Below, piece after piece: positions 9,012-17,023 of a stretch of DNA of 64,000 nt; position 1 is the stretch's first letter, and each line of letters starts with the position of its first letter. Where the stretch lies: positions 71,201 through 135,200 of the forward strand of contig CAZIKF010000006.1 of NCBI GenBank assembly GCA_964539825.1, in the 5' to 3' direction. Source of the stretch: CAZIKF01 sp964539825 (GTDB lineage: Bacteria > Muiribacteriota > UBA6191). A program made the position numbers and the translations under genes. The notes beneath the pieces are model-generated. The model saw nothing but the letters and a program-made list of their open reading frames with translations. It was not told the origin of the DNA and ran no database searches.

Positions 9012-9904
9012 ACGAAGCTGAAGCCAGGAGAGTTCATGCCTTGAAGCGATTCGCCGTAGCCTTGACCCTATTTGTAATTGTAGGGCGGGAGTTTCTGGGC
9101 CTGGAAGGTTCCTGGCTTCAAGCTGTGGTTTCAGTAGGAACAGGTCTGGCCGTCGTCTGCCTGATGGAAACAGCAGCGGCCTTTTTCCAAAATCGAAAAA
9201 ATACCCTACTAAGGTCTAAAAAGGATGCCTTCTTTCTTCTGCTTCCGGCTTATATCGCCCCCACATCCATATCTTTCCTTCTGTATTCCGGTGATGCGCT
9301 TGCACCCTTTGCCCTCGGCGCCGGTTCGGCGATGTGCTCCAAGTATATTTTCAGAGCACCATTCTATGGACGCTACCGCCATGTGCTCAATCCAGCGTGC
9401 CTGGGAATTTGTGTAGCTCTGTACCTGTTGCCTAATACCGGGGTAGCCCCGCCCTACCAGTACATCGAGAATCTTGGAAGCCCTGGAGAGGTTATTCTCA
9501 TCCTGTTCATACTCTATGCCGGGTTTTTCATCAATACCGTGTTCACCGATAGGATTTTTGTCTTTTATGGTTTTGTAGGTGGCTTTTTTCTGCAAGCCCT
9601 CTTTCGCGCTATTCTACAGGACACTTCTTTTCTCGCGAATCTTGTCCCAATGACTGGAACCGCGTTCATTCTATTTGCCTTTTACATGGTCACAGACCCT
9701 GCCACTTCGCCCCTCAAGCGAGGAAACCAGCTCATTTTTGGGTTGGCTAACGCAGCCATGTACGGAATCCTGCAGTACTACAATGTGGTCTATGGATTGT
9801 TTTATGCCTTAACTATAGTCTGTGCCCTGCGCGGACTCTGGTGGTACTGGGTATCCTGGCAGCATGCCAGGGAAAATGAACCCGAGCTGGCAGTAGCCGC
9901 TTAG
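9008..9904 (+). CDS. UnbU-like integral membrane protein of the RnfD/NqrB superfamily
   Basis: The 298-residue protein has roughly eight to ten hydrophobic helices. Two RnfD/NqrB-family signatures are visible: RHVLNPACLGICVALYLL (the NPA motif) and FYMVTDPATSPLKRGNQL (the TDPxTSP motif). The Ser-Gly-Ala-Thr type site that receives covalent FMN in NqrB and RnfD is not seen, so a flavin cofactor is doubtful. It overlaps the UnbV-like gene by 4 nt. In the family RnfD/NqrB moves electrons and ions across the inner membrane; here no other Rnf or Nqr subunit is in the window, so the protein probably works with the UnbV-like propeller and the neighbouring cytochromes. Confidence 0.78.
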   Translation: MNEAEARRVHALKRFAVALTLFVIVGREFLGLEGSWLQAVVSVGTGLAVVCLMETAAAFFQNRKNTLLRSKKDAFFLLLPAYIAPTSISFLLYSGDALAPFALGAGSAMCSKYIFRAPFYGRYRHVLNPACLGICVALYLLPNTGVAPPYQYIENLGSPGEVILILFILYAGFFINTVFTDRIFVFYGFVGGFFLQALFRAILQDTSFLANLVPMTGTAFILFAFYMVTDPATSPLKRGNQLIFGLANAAMYGILQYYNVVYGLFYALTIVCALRGLWWYWVSWQHARENEPELAVAA

Positions 9905-10101
9905 CTCTGCTCAGTTAAGAAAAGCGCTTCGCAGGAATCCCAATATTTCAGGTCAGCGCAAAGACCTCTCAGCCGAATCAATAAAATCTGATCGCTCTCT
10001 TTTTCTGGTCAATCTGTCATGCAATGTAGAACTGTCAACCTTATAAGAGAACTATTTAATCTATAATGTACTATTAATCTATATTTACATCTTTATTTTG
10101 T

Positions 10102-10118
10102 TTGGCACAGTTATTGCT
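10102..10118 (+). promoter_or_regulatory. Sigma-54 promoter of the porin-cytochrome operon
   Basis: TTGGCACAGTTATTGCT matches the RpoN consensus TGGCACN5TTGCW: GG at 10104-10105 and GC at 10116-10117 with exactly 10 nt between them. It lies 67 nt before the porin start at 10185, with a plain leader and an AGAGGAG ribosome site. Expression should therefore need RpoN and an enhancer-binding activator. The 9905-10101 stretch upstream is AT-rich, as expected of an activator/IHF region, but I see no clear activator palindrome. Confidence 0.8.
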
Positions 10119-10184
10119 CGTTAGTTCGCCGTACACTAAAGCACCGTAAACGCAGCATTAGTAATCAGATGAAAGAGGAGTTCC

Positions 10185-11627
10185 GTGTACCGAATCAAGA
10201 TCGGATTCTTTAGACTCAAGCCCGTTTTATTCGGCGTTATTCTACTTTTCCAGCTAGCAGTCGGCGAATCGGATGCAGCTGAACAGAAGGTCGGATCCGA
10301 TACCATTTCCTACGAAGGGTACACCAGGTTTCAGTTTCGTTCGCGATGGGGTGGAGGCGATAAAGATCGAGATCTTTACCAGAGCTTGTTCCTTGACATC
10401 AAGCCTGAAGATCAGCAAGAGCCGGACTGGAATTTCACAGCCCTGGGTCACCTCTCAAAGGACCTGGATGTTGGACAGGGATTTTCCGAATTTCACGACG
10501 TTTACAATAGTTACCGTGATAGTACCGATACACGACTTTACTTCGGTTACCTCGATATCAACAATCTTGGCTTTGTTAACAAAGATTCCCGCGTAAAACG
10601 AATTCGATTGGGTAGACAGGATCTACTCGGAACCGGTCAGTTATTGCAGTTCGACGGAATTAGGCTTGATTCCAGGATCTTCAAGGAAGAGAGCCGTAGA
10701 ATTCAGCTATCCGTATATGGCGGTGATCCCGTTGACTATTACAATTCTGATGCGAGTGATTCCCTCTTCGGTGTGATTCTCCAGTCAAGACCAAAAGATA
10801 AACTCAGGCTTCGCTTGGACTGGGTTGAAGTGGAAGACAAACACAATCGGGCAAATAATTTCTGGCCCGGAGTTCAGGTGGACAACAAAGATGACTTTCT
10901 TGCCTTCAGCACCTGGTATTCGGGTTGGAAGAACTTCAAGTTACATAGCAGATACACCCTGCTTGAATCAGATGTGAAAAAGCTGCATCTTCGAGGATCC
11001 TACTCCCGCCCTGATCGTGACCTGATTGCCAGCGTGAGCTACTCCCAGCTCAACAATTCAATCCTTCAGTACTCCAATGATTTTGATCCATTTTTCACCA
11101 CACTCTCGGCCTTGAGACCCTATCACCATACGCAGGTCAATCTTTGGAAAGGACTGAGTGAGAATCGCTCCATCGATGCTGGGGTATCGCTGCGCCTGCT
11201 AAGGGATAGTTCAGATGACAGTTTATACAATCATGACTTCAAGACTTTTTATCTGAGCCACAATACCACCGGTTTGCGGGACGGCAAAGTAGACCTGACC
11301 CTGACTATGAATTATTGGTCGGCCAGTGGACGAAATGACATGATCACCTATGGCGGACAGGTTGACTATCACGATAACGGTGACTGGAAGTACAGCGGCG
11401 GGATCTACTATGACCTGTATAAATACAACGACATCGTGGCGGTTAGCAACAGTACAGTTGGAGCAAACTTTAACACCGTGGCGGAAAAAGAAGATATCTA
11501 CACCTACTTTGTAGAGGCAAAATGGAAACGCAGTGCTCATCGACACCTTAGCTTCAAGTTTGAGTATGAAGCTGGTCAGTTTAGTAGCTACAAAACAGTG
11601 AGGGTTGGCTACACATATAGATTCTAG
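10185..11627 (+). CDS. Outer-membrane beta-barrel protein, candidate porin of a porin-cytochrome conduit
   Basis: The gene starts with GTG behind AGAGGAG. The 480-residue product has a signal peptide ending near residue 31 (ESDA-AE). The rest is a run of alternating, aromatic-bounded amphipathic strands (SYEGYTRFQFRSRW, RRIQLSVYGGDPVDYY, KWKRSAHRHLSFKFEYEAG) and ends VRVGYTYRF, the terminal Phe expected of BAM-inserted barrels. It is followed 8 nt later by a 13-haem cytochrome and then an 8-haem lipoprotein. MtrB and OmbB porins are about 700 residues, so this barrel is short, closer in size to the smaller porins of other conduits. Function as the sheath for electron transfer across the outer membrane is inferred from context. 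Confidence 0.75.
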   Translation: MYRIKIGFFRLKPVLFGVILLFQLAVGESDAAEQKVGSDTISYEGYTRFQFRSRWGGGDKDRDLYQSLFLDIKPEDQQEPDWNFTALGHLSKDLDVGQGFSEFHDVYNSYRDSTDTRLYFGYLDINNLGFVNKDSRVKRIRLGRQDLLGTGQLLQFDGIRLDSRIFKEESRRIQLSVYGGDPVDYYNSDASDSLFGVILQSRPKDKLRLRLDWVEVEDKHNRANNFWPGVQVDNKDDFLAFSTWYSGWKNFKLHSRYTLLESDVKKLHLRGSYSRPDRDLIASVSYSQLNNSILQYSNDFDPFFTTLSALRPYHHTQVNLWKGLSENRSIDAGVSLRLLRDSSDDSLYNHDFKTFYLSHNTTGLRDGKVDLTLTMNYWSASGRNDMITYGGQVDYHDNGDWKYSGGIYYDLYKYNDIVAVSNSTVGANFNTVAEKEDIYTYFVEAKWKRSAHRHLSFKFEYEAGQFSSYKTVRVGYTYRF

Positions 11628-11635
11628 GAAAAATA

Positions 11636-12607
11636 ATGCCTAATACATTGCTTTTCATATTACTGGTTTTGATAATGCCGGCTTCAGGGTGGGCTGAAGA
11701 AGCCAGGCTTGACTTCAACCACAAAAAACACCTCGCATTCAATATTGGGTGCGGTGAATGCCACACAAATTTTGTTAAGGGAATGAAGGCTGGAATGCCT
11801 TCTAAATCCACTTGTTTTAAGTGTCACAAGAATAGTGAACCTCTCAAGAAACTTCTCAGGGGATACTTCTCTAAAGACGGTCAATTCATCGAGAGTGAGA
11901 GAAAATCTAAGCAAAGCATTCTTGTACCGCACAAGAAGCATACATTTGCCGGGGTCTCCTGCACAGTCTGTCACCAGGGCATCAAAGAGAACACGAGTAT
12001 CTTCCAACTAAAGAGGGCGGAGCATAGCACCTGCTATAGATGCCATGAAGCCAAGAAAAATGACTGCGCCATGTGTCACCAGGGCGGCACTGGCGGCAAG
12101 CTGATGCCGGAGAACCATAAGAAAAATTGGAAGAAATTCCATGGACAGGCCGCCAGCGACGGCGGTCACGATCTCTCAAAAAATGAGTGTATGAAGTGCC
12201 ATACCAAGAACAGCTGCACTCAATGTCATCAACAGGAAGCCCCGCGAAATCACACCAATTTTTGGCGGCAGACCGGGCATGGCAAGCACATGAAGGTGGA
12301 CCGAGTACAGTGTATGACCTGTCACCAAACCAACTCTTGCAATAAATGTCATCAGGAGACGCGGCCACGCTCTCACCGGGGCAACTGGGGCAGCCGAACC
12401 AACCGGCACTGCATTAGTTGTCACCTGCAGGATGACCAGTCTTCCTGTACCACTTGCCATCGCGCAATGCCAAGCCATCTGAATGCTACACCTATTCCAG
12501 GTAACCCTGCACATGTCACCGCGTCAAGTAGCGACTGCCGCACCTGTCACGTGCCGTTTAAGACTCATATCGATAACGGAGATGATTGTCGTTTTTGTCA
12601 TAAATAA
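11636..12607 (+). CDS. Periplasmic 13-haem c-type cytochrome (MtrA-like role)
   Basis: The 323-residue protein has a signal peptide cleaved near GWA-EE (residue 20) and thirteen CXXCH motifs: CGECH (first Cys 39), CFKCH, CTVCH, CYRCH, CAMCH, CMKCH, CTQCH, CMTCH, CNKCH, CISCH, CTTCH, CRTCH and CRFCH. The last motif is followed by only one residue. Spacing of about 20 residues per haem is very dense, giving a nanowire-like chain. MtrA has ten haems in a similar length. It follows the barrel gene directly and precedes the outer-membrane lipoprotein cytochrome, so it most likely carries electrons through the barrel. Haem count is read from the sequence; the role is inferred. Confidence 0.88.
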   Translation: MPNTLLFILLVLIMPASGWAEEARLDFNHKKHLAFNIGCGECHTNFVKGMKAGMPSKSTCFKCHKNSEPLKKLLRGYFSKDGQFIESERKSKQSILVPHKKHTFAGVSCTVCHQGIKENTSIFQLKRAEHSTCYRCHEAKKNDCAMCHQGGTGGKLMPENHKKNWKKFHGQAASDGGHDLSKNECMKCHTKNSCTQCHQQEAPRNHTNFWRQTGHGKHMKVDRVQCMTCHQTNSCNKCHQETRPRSHRGNWGSRTNRHCISCHLQDDQSSCTTCHRAMPSHLNATPIPGNPAHVTASSSDCRTCHVPFKTHIDNGDDCRFCHK

Positions 12608-12628
12608 ATTTTGTTCCGGAGGATGATC

Positions 12629-14857
12629 ATGAATAACAAAAATATTAAGATCCAGAATGAGTACAAGGGTTGGTTCCGTGCAGGAATTCTTCTTCTTGCC
12701 GGCCTCGGTGGATTACTCTTTCTACCGGGATGCGGAGGTGGGGGCGGAAGTGATGTTGCCGTCACTGCCGCGGGGGTTCTATCAGGGAAGGTAACCTCTA
12801 TGGCAGGCTTTGATACCCGTAGTAATGGGGTACTGCTGCCCGTCGCAAATGCAACCATCTATCTGATTCCGGCAGATAAGGTACTTACCACGAATCTAAC
12901 AGCAGCCGGGGTTTTGGATGGGAGTAGCGAGGATTTTGACGAACCCCTGGAAGACGCTGTCAGGGCCAATGCCACCGCAGCGGAAAAGTTCCCCTCCACG
13001 GTTACCGCTGATGACGGCTCCTATTCCATTTCCAATTTACCTACCAGTAAATTCTTTGTCTATGTTGATCCTCCCGCTCCATTTCTTCCTGGTGGTGATG
13101 CCTGTCGTATTTCACGAGACTTACCGGGCACCCTTGATATCGGTGTTTCTGGAATGCCGCCTACCACAGCGACTTACACTGGTTCAGCACGATGTGTTGG
13201 CTGCCATAGAAGTACCCATGCCGGACACAAGTACACGGCCCATAAGCTCGGGATTTCCGTACCCAATAGTCCCGATACGACCTGGAGATCACAGCAGAAC
13301 TTTCCAGACTTCGACCTGGGTCTAGCAGCCTTTCTCTCGGCTGCGGTTTATAACCCGGCGACAGCTACCATTTTGTCCTTTGGAGATTATGATGGTTCCA
13401 AGGGATTTGATGACTTTGACGTATACCTCAAGCCGACTGGTGCTGGAGGTGCCCCTCCGGCACAAGTAGCGGTAGAGAAAGGAGAATTACATCTCTGGAA
13501 AAACACAACAACCAATGAATACACGATCACAATCGTAAACACAGCCGACCCAACGGACCCAAATTCCCCCGCGCATTTACCGGTAGGTTTAACCTATGGC
13601 GGTACAGTTTACAAGCAGCGTTATCTTGTGAAAGTGAATAACCTGGACGCCGCCAGGACTGGAGTGTACCCCCTTCTACAGTTCCAGTCTTATCCTGGTA
13701 TCTCTGATGGGACAGACTCGAACTATGATCGGGGTAGGGCAACCTATCGTGACTATCACCTTGATTGGTACTATGACGGAAATACGAATCTCATAAAGGC
13801 ACCTTCAGCCTCGAAAAACTTCGGCGGTACCTGCGCCGGCTGCCATATGCCCGGTATGAAAAATCTTGGTCCCAACGCGGCTGGAGAAGCTATTGTAAAA
13901 GGGATTGAAGATGACGGCTCCATTCAGCGCTTTCCGAATCCTGGTGTAGCCCAGGGCTGGGGAACCTATGACTGGGATGGAAACGGATTTAAGGAAGAGT
14001 CCAATGTAGGCTGTGAGAGCTGTCACGGCGCTGGTTCAGCCCATGTAGGCGGCGATCACCTGGGAAGAGATATCGTCTCGCCTGGAAGATTGACGCCCTC
14101 CAGGGAAACCATGATCTGCGGTTCCTGCCATGACCGGGGTACCGGTAAGGGTAATGCTGGCCACGCCAGCGATGTTCTCTATGCCAAGTCCTCGGTGAGC
14201 CCAACCGATCCGCTTAGTGATATGATGTTTGTGCCTGGACTTAGCCGGGCGGAAGTGGTGACCAACTACATGACACGCAAGGGTCCCAGTATCAGTCACT
14301 TCCATGCCGATGAAACTCATTCGGTGAAACATCACCAACAGTATTCGGATTTGCTCAAGTCGAAACACTACCGAAATGACCGACAACTGGTCACCTGTTC
14401 TGACTGTCATGATCTTCATGCTAAAAAGTCCCTGGCAGGTGCGGCTGAGAATCCACACAACCTCACGGAGAGCGCAAGCTCACTGGACGACCCACTTTGC
14501 GCGAAGTGTCATGCTATTGATAAGGTTGCCCACATGTTGGCCAGAACTGGTGCCACCCATGCGGGGACTCAAACCAATTGTATCGCTTGCCATATGCCCA
14601 GAACAGCTAAAACAGGTGCTGGTGTACCCGGACTATCCTTTGAAGGCGCCGGGGCTAAGGATGCAACGAACGCTTACTGGAACAATGACATCAGCTCCCA
14701 TGTCTATGATTTTATACCTAAATCAGCGGTTGGGGTGACCGGAGTCAATCCAGGAAGCGCTATGCCGGCAGCCTATACCAATGCCTGTGGAACTTGCCAT
14801 GATCCGAGTCCTCTTAAGGCTCAGATACCAGTTCCTTCCCAACAGCAGGTTCAATAG
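12629..14857 (+). CDS. Octahaem outer-membrane lipoprotein cytochrome, candidate extracellular terminal reductase
   Basis: ATG at 12629 is chosen because GGAGG (12618-12622) lies 6 nt upstream; in-frame starts at 12611 and 12623 overlap that site. The product (742 residues) has a lipobox (FLPGC, Cys about 35) followed by GGGGG, then a carboxypeptidase-regulatory-like beta domain (about 50-155). Eight CXXCH motifs follow, with first cysteines near 189, 402, 462, 497, 590, 624, 651 and 720. Segments CESCHGAGSAHVGG and CSDCHDLH resemble the NapC/NirT-family and hydroxylamine-oxidoreductase-type multihaem folds. As the third gene behind the sigma-54 promoter it probably sits on the outer surface and passes electrons to a mineral or partner; the electron acceptor is unknown. 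Confidence 0.85.
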   Translation: MNNKNIKIQNEYKGWFRAGILLLAGLGGLLFLPGCGGGGGSDVAVTAAGVLSGKVTSMAGFDTRSNGVLLPVANATIYLIPADKVLTTNLTAAGVLDGSSEDFDEPLEDAVRANATAAEKFPSTVTADDGSYSISNLPTSKFFVYVDPPAPFLPGGDACRISRDLPGTLDIGVSGMPPTTATYTGSARCVGCHRSTHAGHKYTAHKLGISVPNSPDTTWRSQQNFPDFDLGLAAFLSAAVYNPATATILSFGDYDGSKGFDDFDVYLKPTGAGGAPPAQVAVEKGELHLWKNTTTNEYTITIVNTADPTDPNSPAHLPVGLTYGGTVYKQRYLVKVNNLDAARTGVYPLLQFQSYPGISDGTDSNYDRGRATYRDYHLDWYYDGNTNLIKAPSASKNFGGTCAGCHMPGMKNLGPNAAGEAIVKGIEDDGSIQRFPNPGVAQGWGTYDWDGNGFKEESNVGCESCHGAGSAHVGGDHLGRDIVSPGRLTPSRETMICGSCHDRGTGKGNAGHASDVLYAKSSVSPTDPLSDMMFVPGLSRAEVVTNYMTRKGPSISHFHADETHSVKHHQQYSDLLKSKHYRNDRQLVTCSDCHDLHAKKSLAGAAENPHNLTESASSLDDPLCAKCHAIDKVAHMLARTGATHAGTQTNCIACHMPRTAKTGAGVPGLSFEGAGAKDATNAYWNNDISSHVYDFIPKSAVGVTGVNPGSAMPAAYTNACGTCHDPSPLKAQIPVPSQQQVQ

Positions 14858-14878
14858 AGTCACGGCATACTTTTTTAT

Positions 14879-14907
14879 GAAGCCCTCAGAACTTCTCTGA
14901 GGGCTTC
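14879..14907. terminator. Perfect 12-bp hairpin between convergent genes
   Basis: GAAGCCCTCAGA and TCTGAGGGCTTC pair perfectly around the 5-nt loop ACTTC. It lies just after the octahaem cytochrome and overlaps the last codons of the convergent MFS gene. A stem of this strength between two converging stops suggests a bidirectional terminator or mRNA 3' stabiliser. Neither strand has a proper U-run after the stem (the T-run is upstream on the plus strand), so it is not a textbook intrinsic terminator. Confidence 0.45.
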
Positions 14908-16118
14908 ACATGAAAGTACTTCAGCGGGATTCTCTGGTACAAGATCAACAGAGTGGAGAAAACCCCGAAAAGAATAAAGCACTGAACAATAATCGCCATA
15001 TCAAGAGAAGTGTTTTTACCAGCCAATCCAACGATAGGTGCTCCCAGGGCAAATACCAGTCTCCCCATCAGACCTGCGATAGAGAGTACGGTAGCGCGCT
15101 TGTCCCTGAAGGTGTAGGACAAGATCCACTGGTTTAGAACTGGTGCCATGAATCCCCTGTTGGTCTGCTGTCCCAGGATAAAGAGAAAACTCCAGGGGGC
15201 TTTGATGAGTACTAGCAAGGGAAGGCAAAGGAGTTGTAGAGCCATCATCAGTGTAATTGTTTTGGCGCGGCCCAACCTCGCCGCGATTCCAGCCGCCCTG
15301 CGGCTAATGAAGGCTGCATAAAGATTGAATAGCGCAAATACCATCCCAAAGGCCCAGATGGGCAGACCGCAAGCCTGCATGTAGGGTTGATACAGCCACA
15401 ACATCCAGGTAGCGCTTCCCGAAATGATGGCGAAAAAGAGTAAAAACCAGCGAACCAGTCGGTGTTTGAGAACAAATTTCTTGGAATCACTAACCAGGGT
15501 CCAATAGCGGGAGGCCAGGGAACCCACCTCCCCTTCCACCATATGAACTTCTCTAAAGCGTGTCGCGAGGAAAGTCCCTAGCAGTGGACCCAGAATACTC
15601 ATAGCCATGGCAAGTCTCAGGGAATAACTGCCTACGAGTCCCCCTACCAGGGCGCAAATCGCGAAGGATATTAGCTGGTGGGAAGTGGCCAACCCTTCGC
15701 GAGCGGCATATTCACTCTCTCTTCCCAGCTGTTTTAGACTGTCATAGAGTAGGGCCGCCGATGCACCGCTCAAGAGAGACATACCAACCGCAAGCAAAAG
15801 TTCAGCGCTGAGAAACAAAGCAAAGCCGGAACTACAGGCGTAGAGGGTACAGCCGGCCAGATTAAAAAGATTACCAAAAATCAGGCTCTTTCTTTTACCC
15901 ATCAGATCGGCAACCATCCCAGTGGGCACTTCCAGAAGCACAATCGCTATGGCGAAGATTCCCTGCAGGAGGTAGATATCAAAGGTGTTTAGTCCATTCT
16001 TCTCCCAGAAGAGCACAATAATTGGGACCATGAATGGGGTAAAGCAGAGCCTCGTATACCAGGGATAGATCGAGAGATTCCTCTCAAGATAAGATGGGTT
16101 TTGTTTATCAGAAGCCAT
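14886..16118 (-). CDS. Major facilitator superfamily transporter
   Basis: The 410-residue protein has about 12 hydrophobic helices. The segment between helices 2 and 3, GMVADLMGKRKSLIFGN, is the MFS motif A (GxxxDxxGRK/R type). The N-terminus YPWYTRLCFTPFMVPIIVLFWEKNGLN resembles the drug/metabolite-efflux type MFS family often found without a known substrate. It is on the minus strand, convergent with the cytochrome operon and not obviously part of it. Substrate unknown. Confidence 0.85.
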   Translation of the reverse strand: MASDKQNPSYLERNLSIYPWYTRLCFTPFMVPIIVLFWEKNGLNTFDIYLLQGIFAIAIVLLEVPTGMVADLMGKRKSLIFGNLFNLAGCTLYACSSGFALFLSAELLLAVGMSLLSGASAALLYDSLKQLGRESEYAAREGLATSHQLISFAICALVGGLVGSYSLRLAMAMSILGPLLGTFLATRFREVHMVEGEVGSLASRYWTLVSDSKKFVLKHRLVRWFLLFFAIISGSATWMLWLYQPYMQACGLPIWAFGMVFALFNLYAAFISRRAAGIAARLGRAKTITLMMALQLLCLPLLVLIKAPWSFLFILGQQTNRGFMAPVLNQWILSYTFRDKRATVLSIAGLMGRLVFALGAPIVGLAGKNTSLDMAIIVQCFILFGVFSTLLILYQRIPLKYFHVKPSEKF

Positions 16119-16326
16119 TCCTCTAAGCTTCCTTCCTTATGAATTGAACCTTAGAGACAAATTGACATATTGTTTCCTGGCCCCCTGGTAGAGAGTCAGG
16201 AAAGCTGGAAAAAGTCTGAAATCTTTGTCTCATAAATAATCACCCGGTCTGGGTTTCAATCTATAGGAAAAGTGGAAATTAAGAAATCCGGTCATTTTAC
16301 AGGGGACCCGAAGGCCCCACCTTTCA

Positions 16327-16343
16327 TTGGTATGATACTTGCT
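16327..16343 (+). promoter_or_regulatory. Sigma-54 promoter upstream of the hexahaem cytochrome
   Basis: TTGGTATGATACTTGCT fits the RpoN pattern TTGGYRYRN4TTGCW: GG at 16329-16330 and GC at 16341-16342, exactly 10 nt apart. Transcription would begin near 16354, which rules out a TTG start at 16339 and supports the GTG start at 16387. With the promoter at 10102 it implies that both cytochrome units answer to the same sigma factor. Confidence 0.7.
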
Positions 16344-16386
16344 TCATTTCAATTTAGATGATTGTAAAGATGAAAGTTGGTGTACG

Positions 16387-16971
16387 GTGGTCGTAATCAA
16401 GAGATTTCGATTTTGCAGCCTATTCTTAATGGTTCTATTGATCACAGGTACAGTCTTCGCGGGAGCTGGCAAATCTGCTGCGAAGACCAAGTCAAAGGAC
16501 GACCTATATATTGACAATAAATTTTGTATCCAATGTCATAAAGAAGCGGAACAGGGCTATCTAAAGAGCCCCCATTCGGATGTAAAAAACGCCGGGAGTC
16601 CCGCGAATGAACTTGGTTGTCAGTCTTGCCACGGTCCCGGTAAAGAACATGCGAAATCCTTTGGTGCGGTACCTATTCGCCTCTCAAAGAAGTCGGCACT
16701 TAAGCCCGCGGAAAAGGACCAGTCCTGTCTACAGTGTCACAACAAAACAACACTCCTTGCGAAATGGAATTCATCGATTCACAGCAAAAAAGGAGGTACC
16801 TGCATTGACTGCCATAATATTCATAAGGGATTCCCCAAGGGCCTGCGAGAGGCCACAACACCGAAGCTATGCAGCTCCTGCCATACTTCCTTTCAAGACA
16901 AAAAGAAACTGGTCAAGCACACCATGGGTATACCCAAGTGCACCTCTTGCCATAATCCACACGCCAATTAA
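16387..16971 (+). CDS. Exported hexahaem c-type cytochrome, DmsE/MtrA-like
   Basis: The frame is open from 16339, but a start there would lie inside the sigma-54 promoter, so GTG 16387 is preferred; the ribosome site is weak. The 194-residue product has a signal peptide (VIKRFRFCSLFLMVLLITGTVFAGA). It has six CXXCH motifs: CIQCH, CQSCH, CLQCH, CIDCH, CSSCH and CTSCH. The pattern CQSCHGPGKEH, then CLQCH with a downstream SSIHSKKGGTCIDCHNIH, is that of the DmsE/MtrA decahaem family, reduced to six haems. It is probably a periplasmic electron carrier or a scaffold for extracellular electron transfer. A separate leader and its own sigma-54 promoter make it an independent unit. Confidence 0.8.
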   Translation: MVVIKRFRFCSLFLMVLLITGTVFAGAGKSAAKTKSKDDLYIDNKFCIQCHKEAEQGYLKSPHSDVKNAGSPANELGCQSCHGPGKEHAKSFGAVPIRLSKKSALKPAEKDQSCLQCHNKTTLLAKWNSSIHSKKGGTCIDCHNIHKGFPKGLREATTPKLCSSCHTSFQDKKKLVKHTMGIPKCTSCHNPHAN

Positions 16972-17023
16972 GTTTTAGAGATTCAAGTCCCATTTGGACA
17001 CTTGCTCGCGCTAAGATGGTCCG

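Noticed and set aside
7083..9904. Enediyne biosynthesis cluster, suggested by UnbV and UnbU similarity.
   Set aside because: No PksE, thioesterase or other enediyne genes are present; the names reflect homology only.
12598..12858. Minus-strand open frame with Pro/Arg-rich product opposite the octahaem lipoprotein.
   Set aside because: Its low-complexity sequence is the reverse of the Gly-rich lipoprotein linker; no ribosome site.
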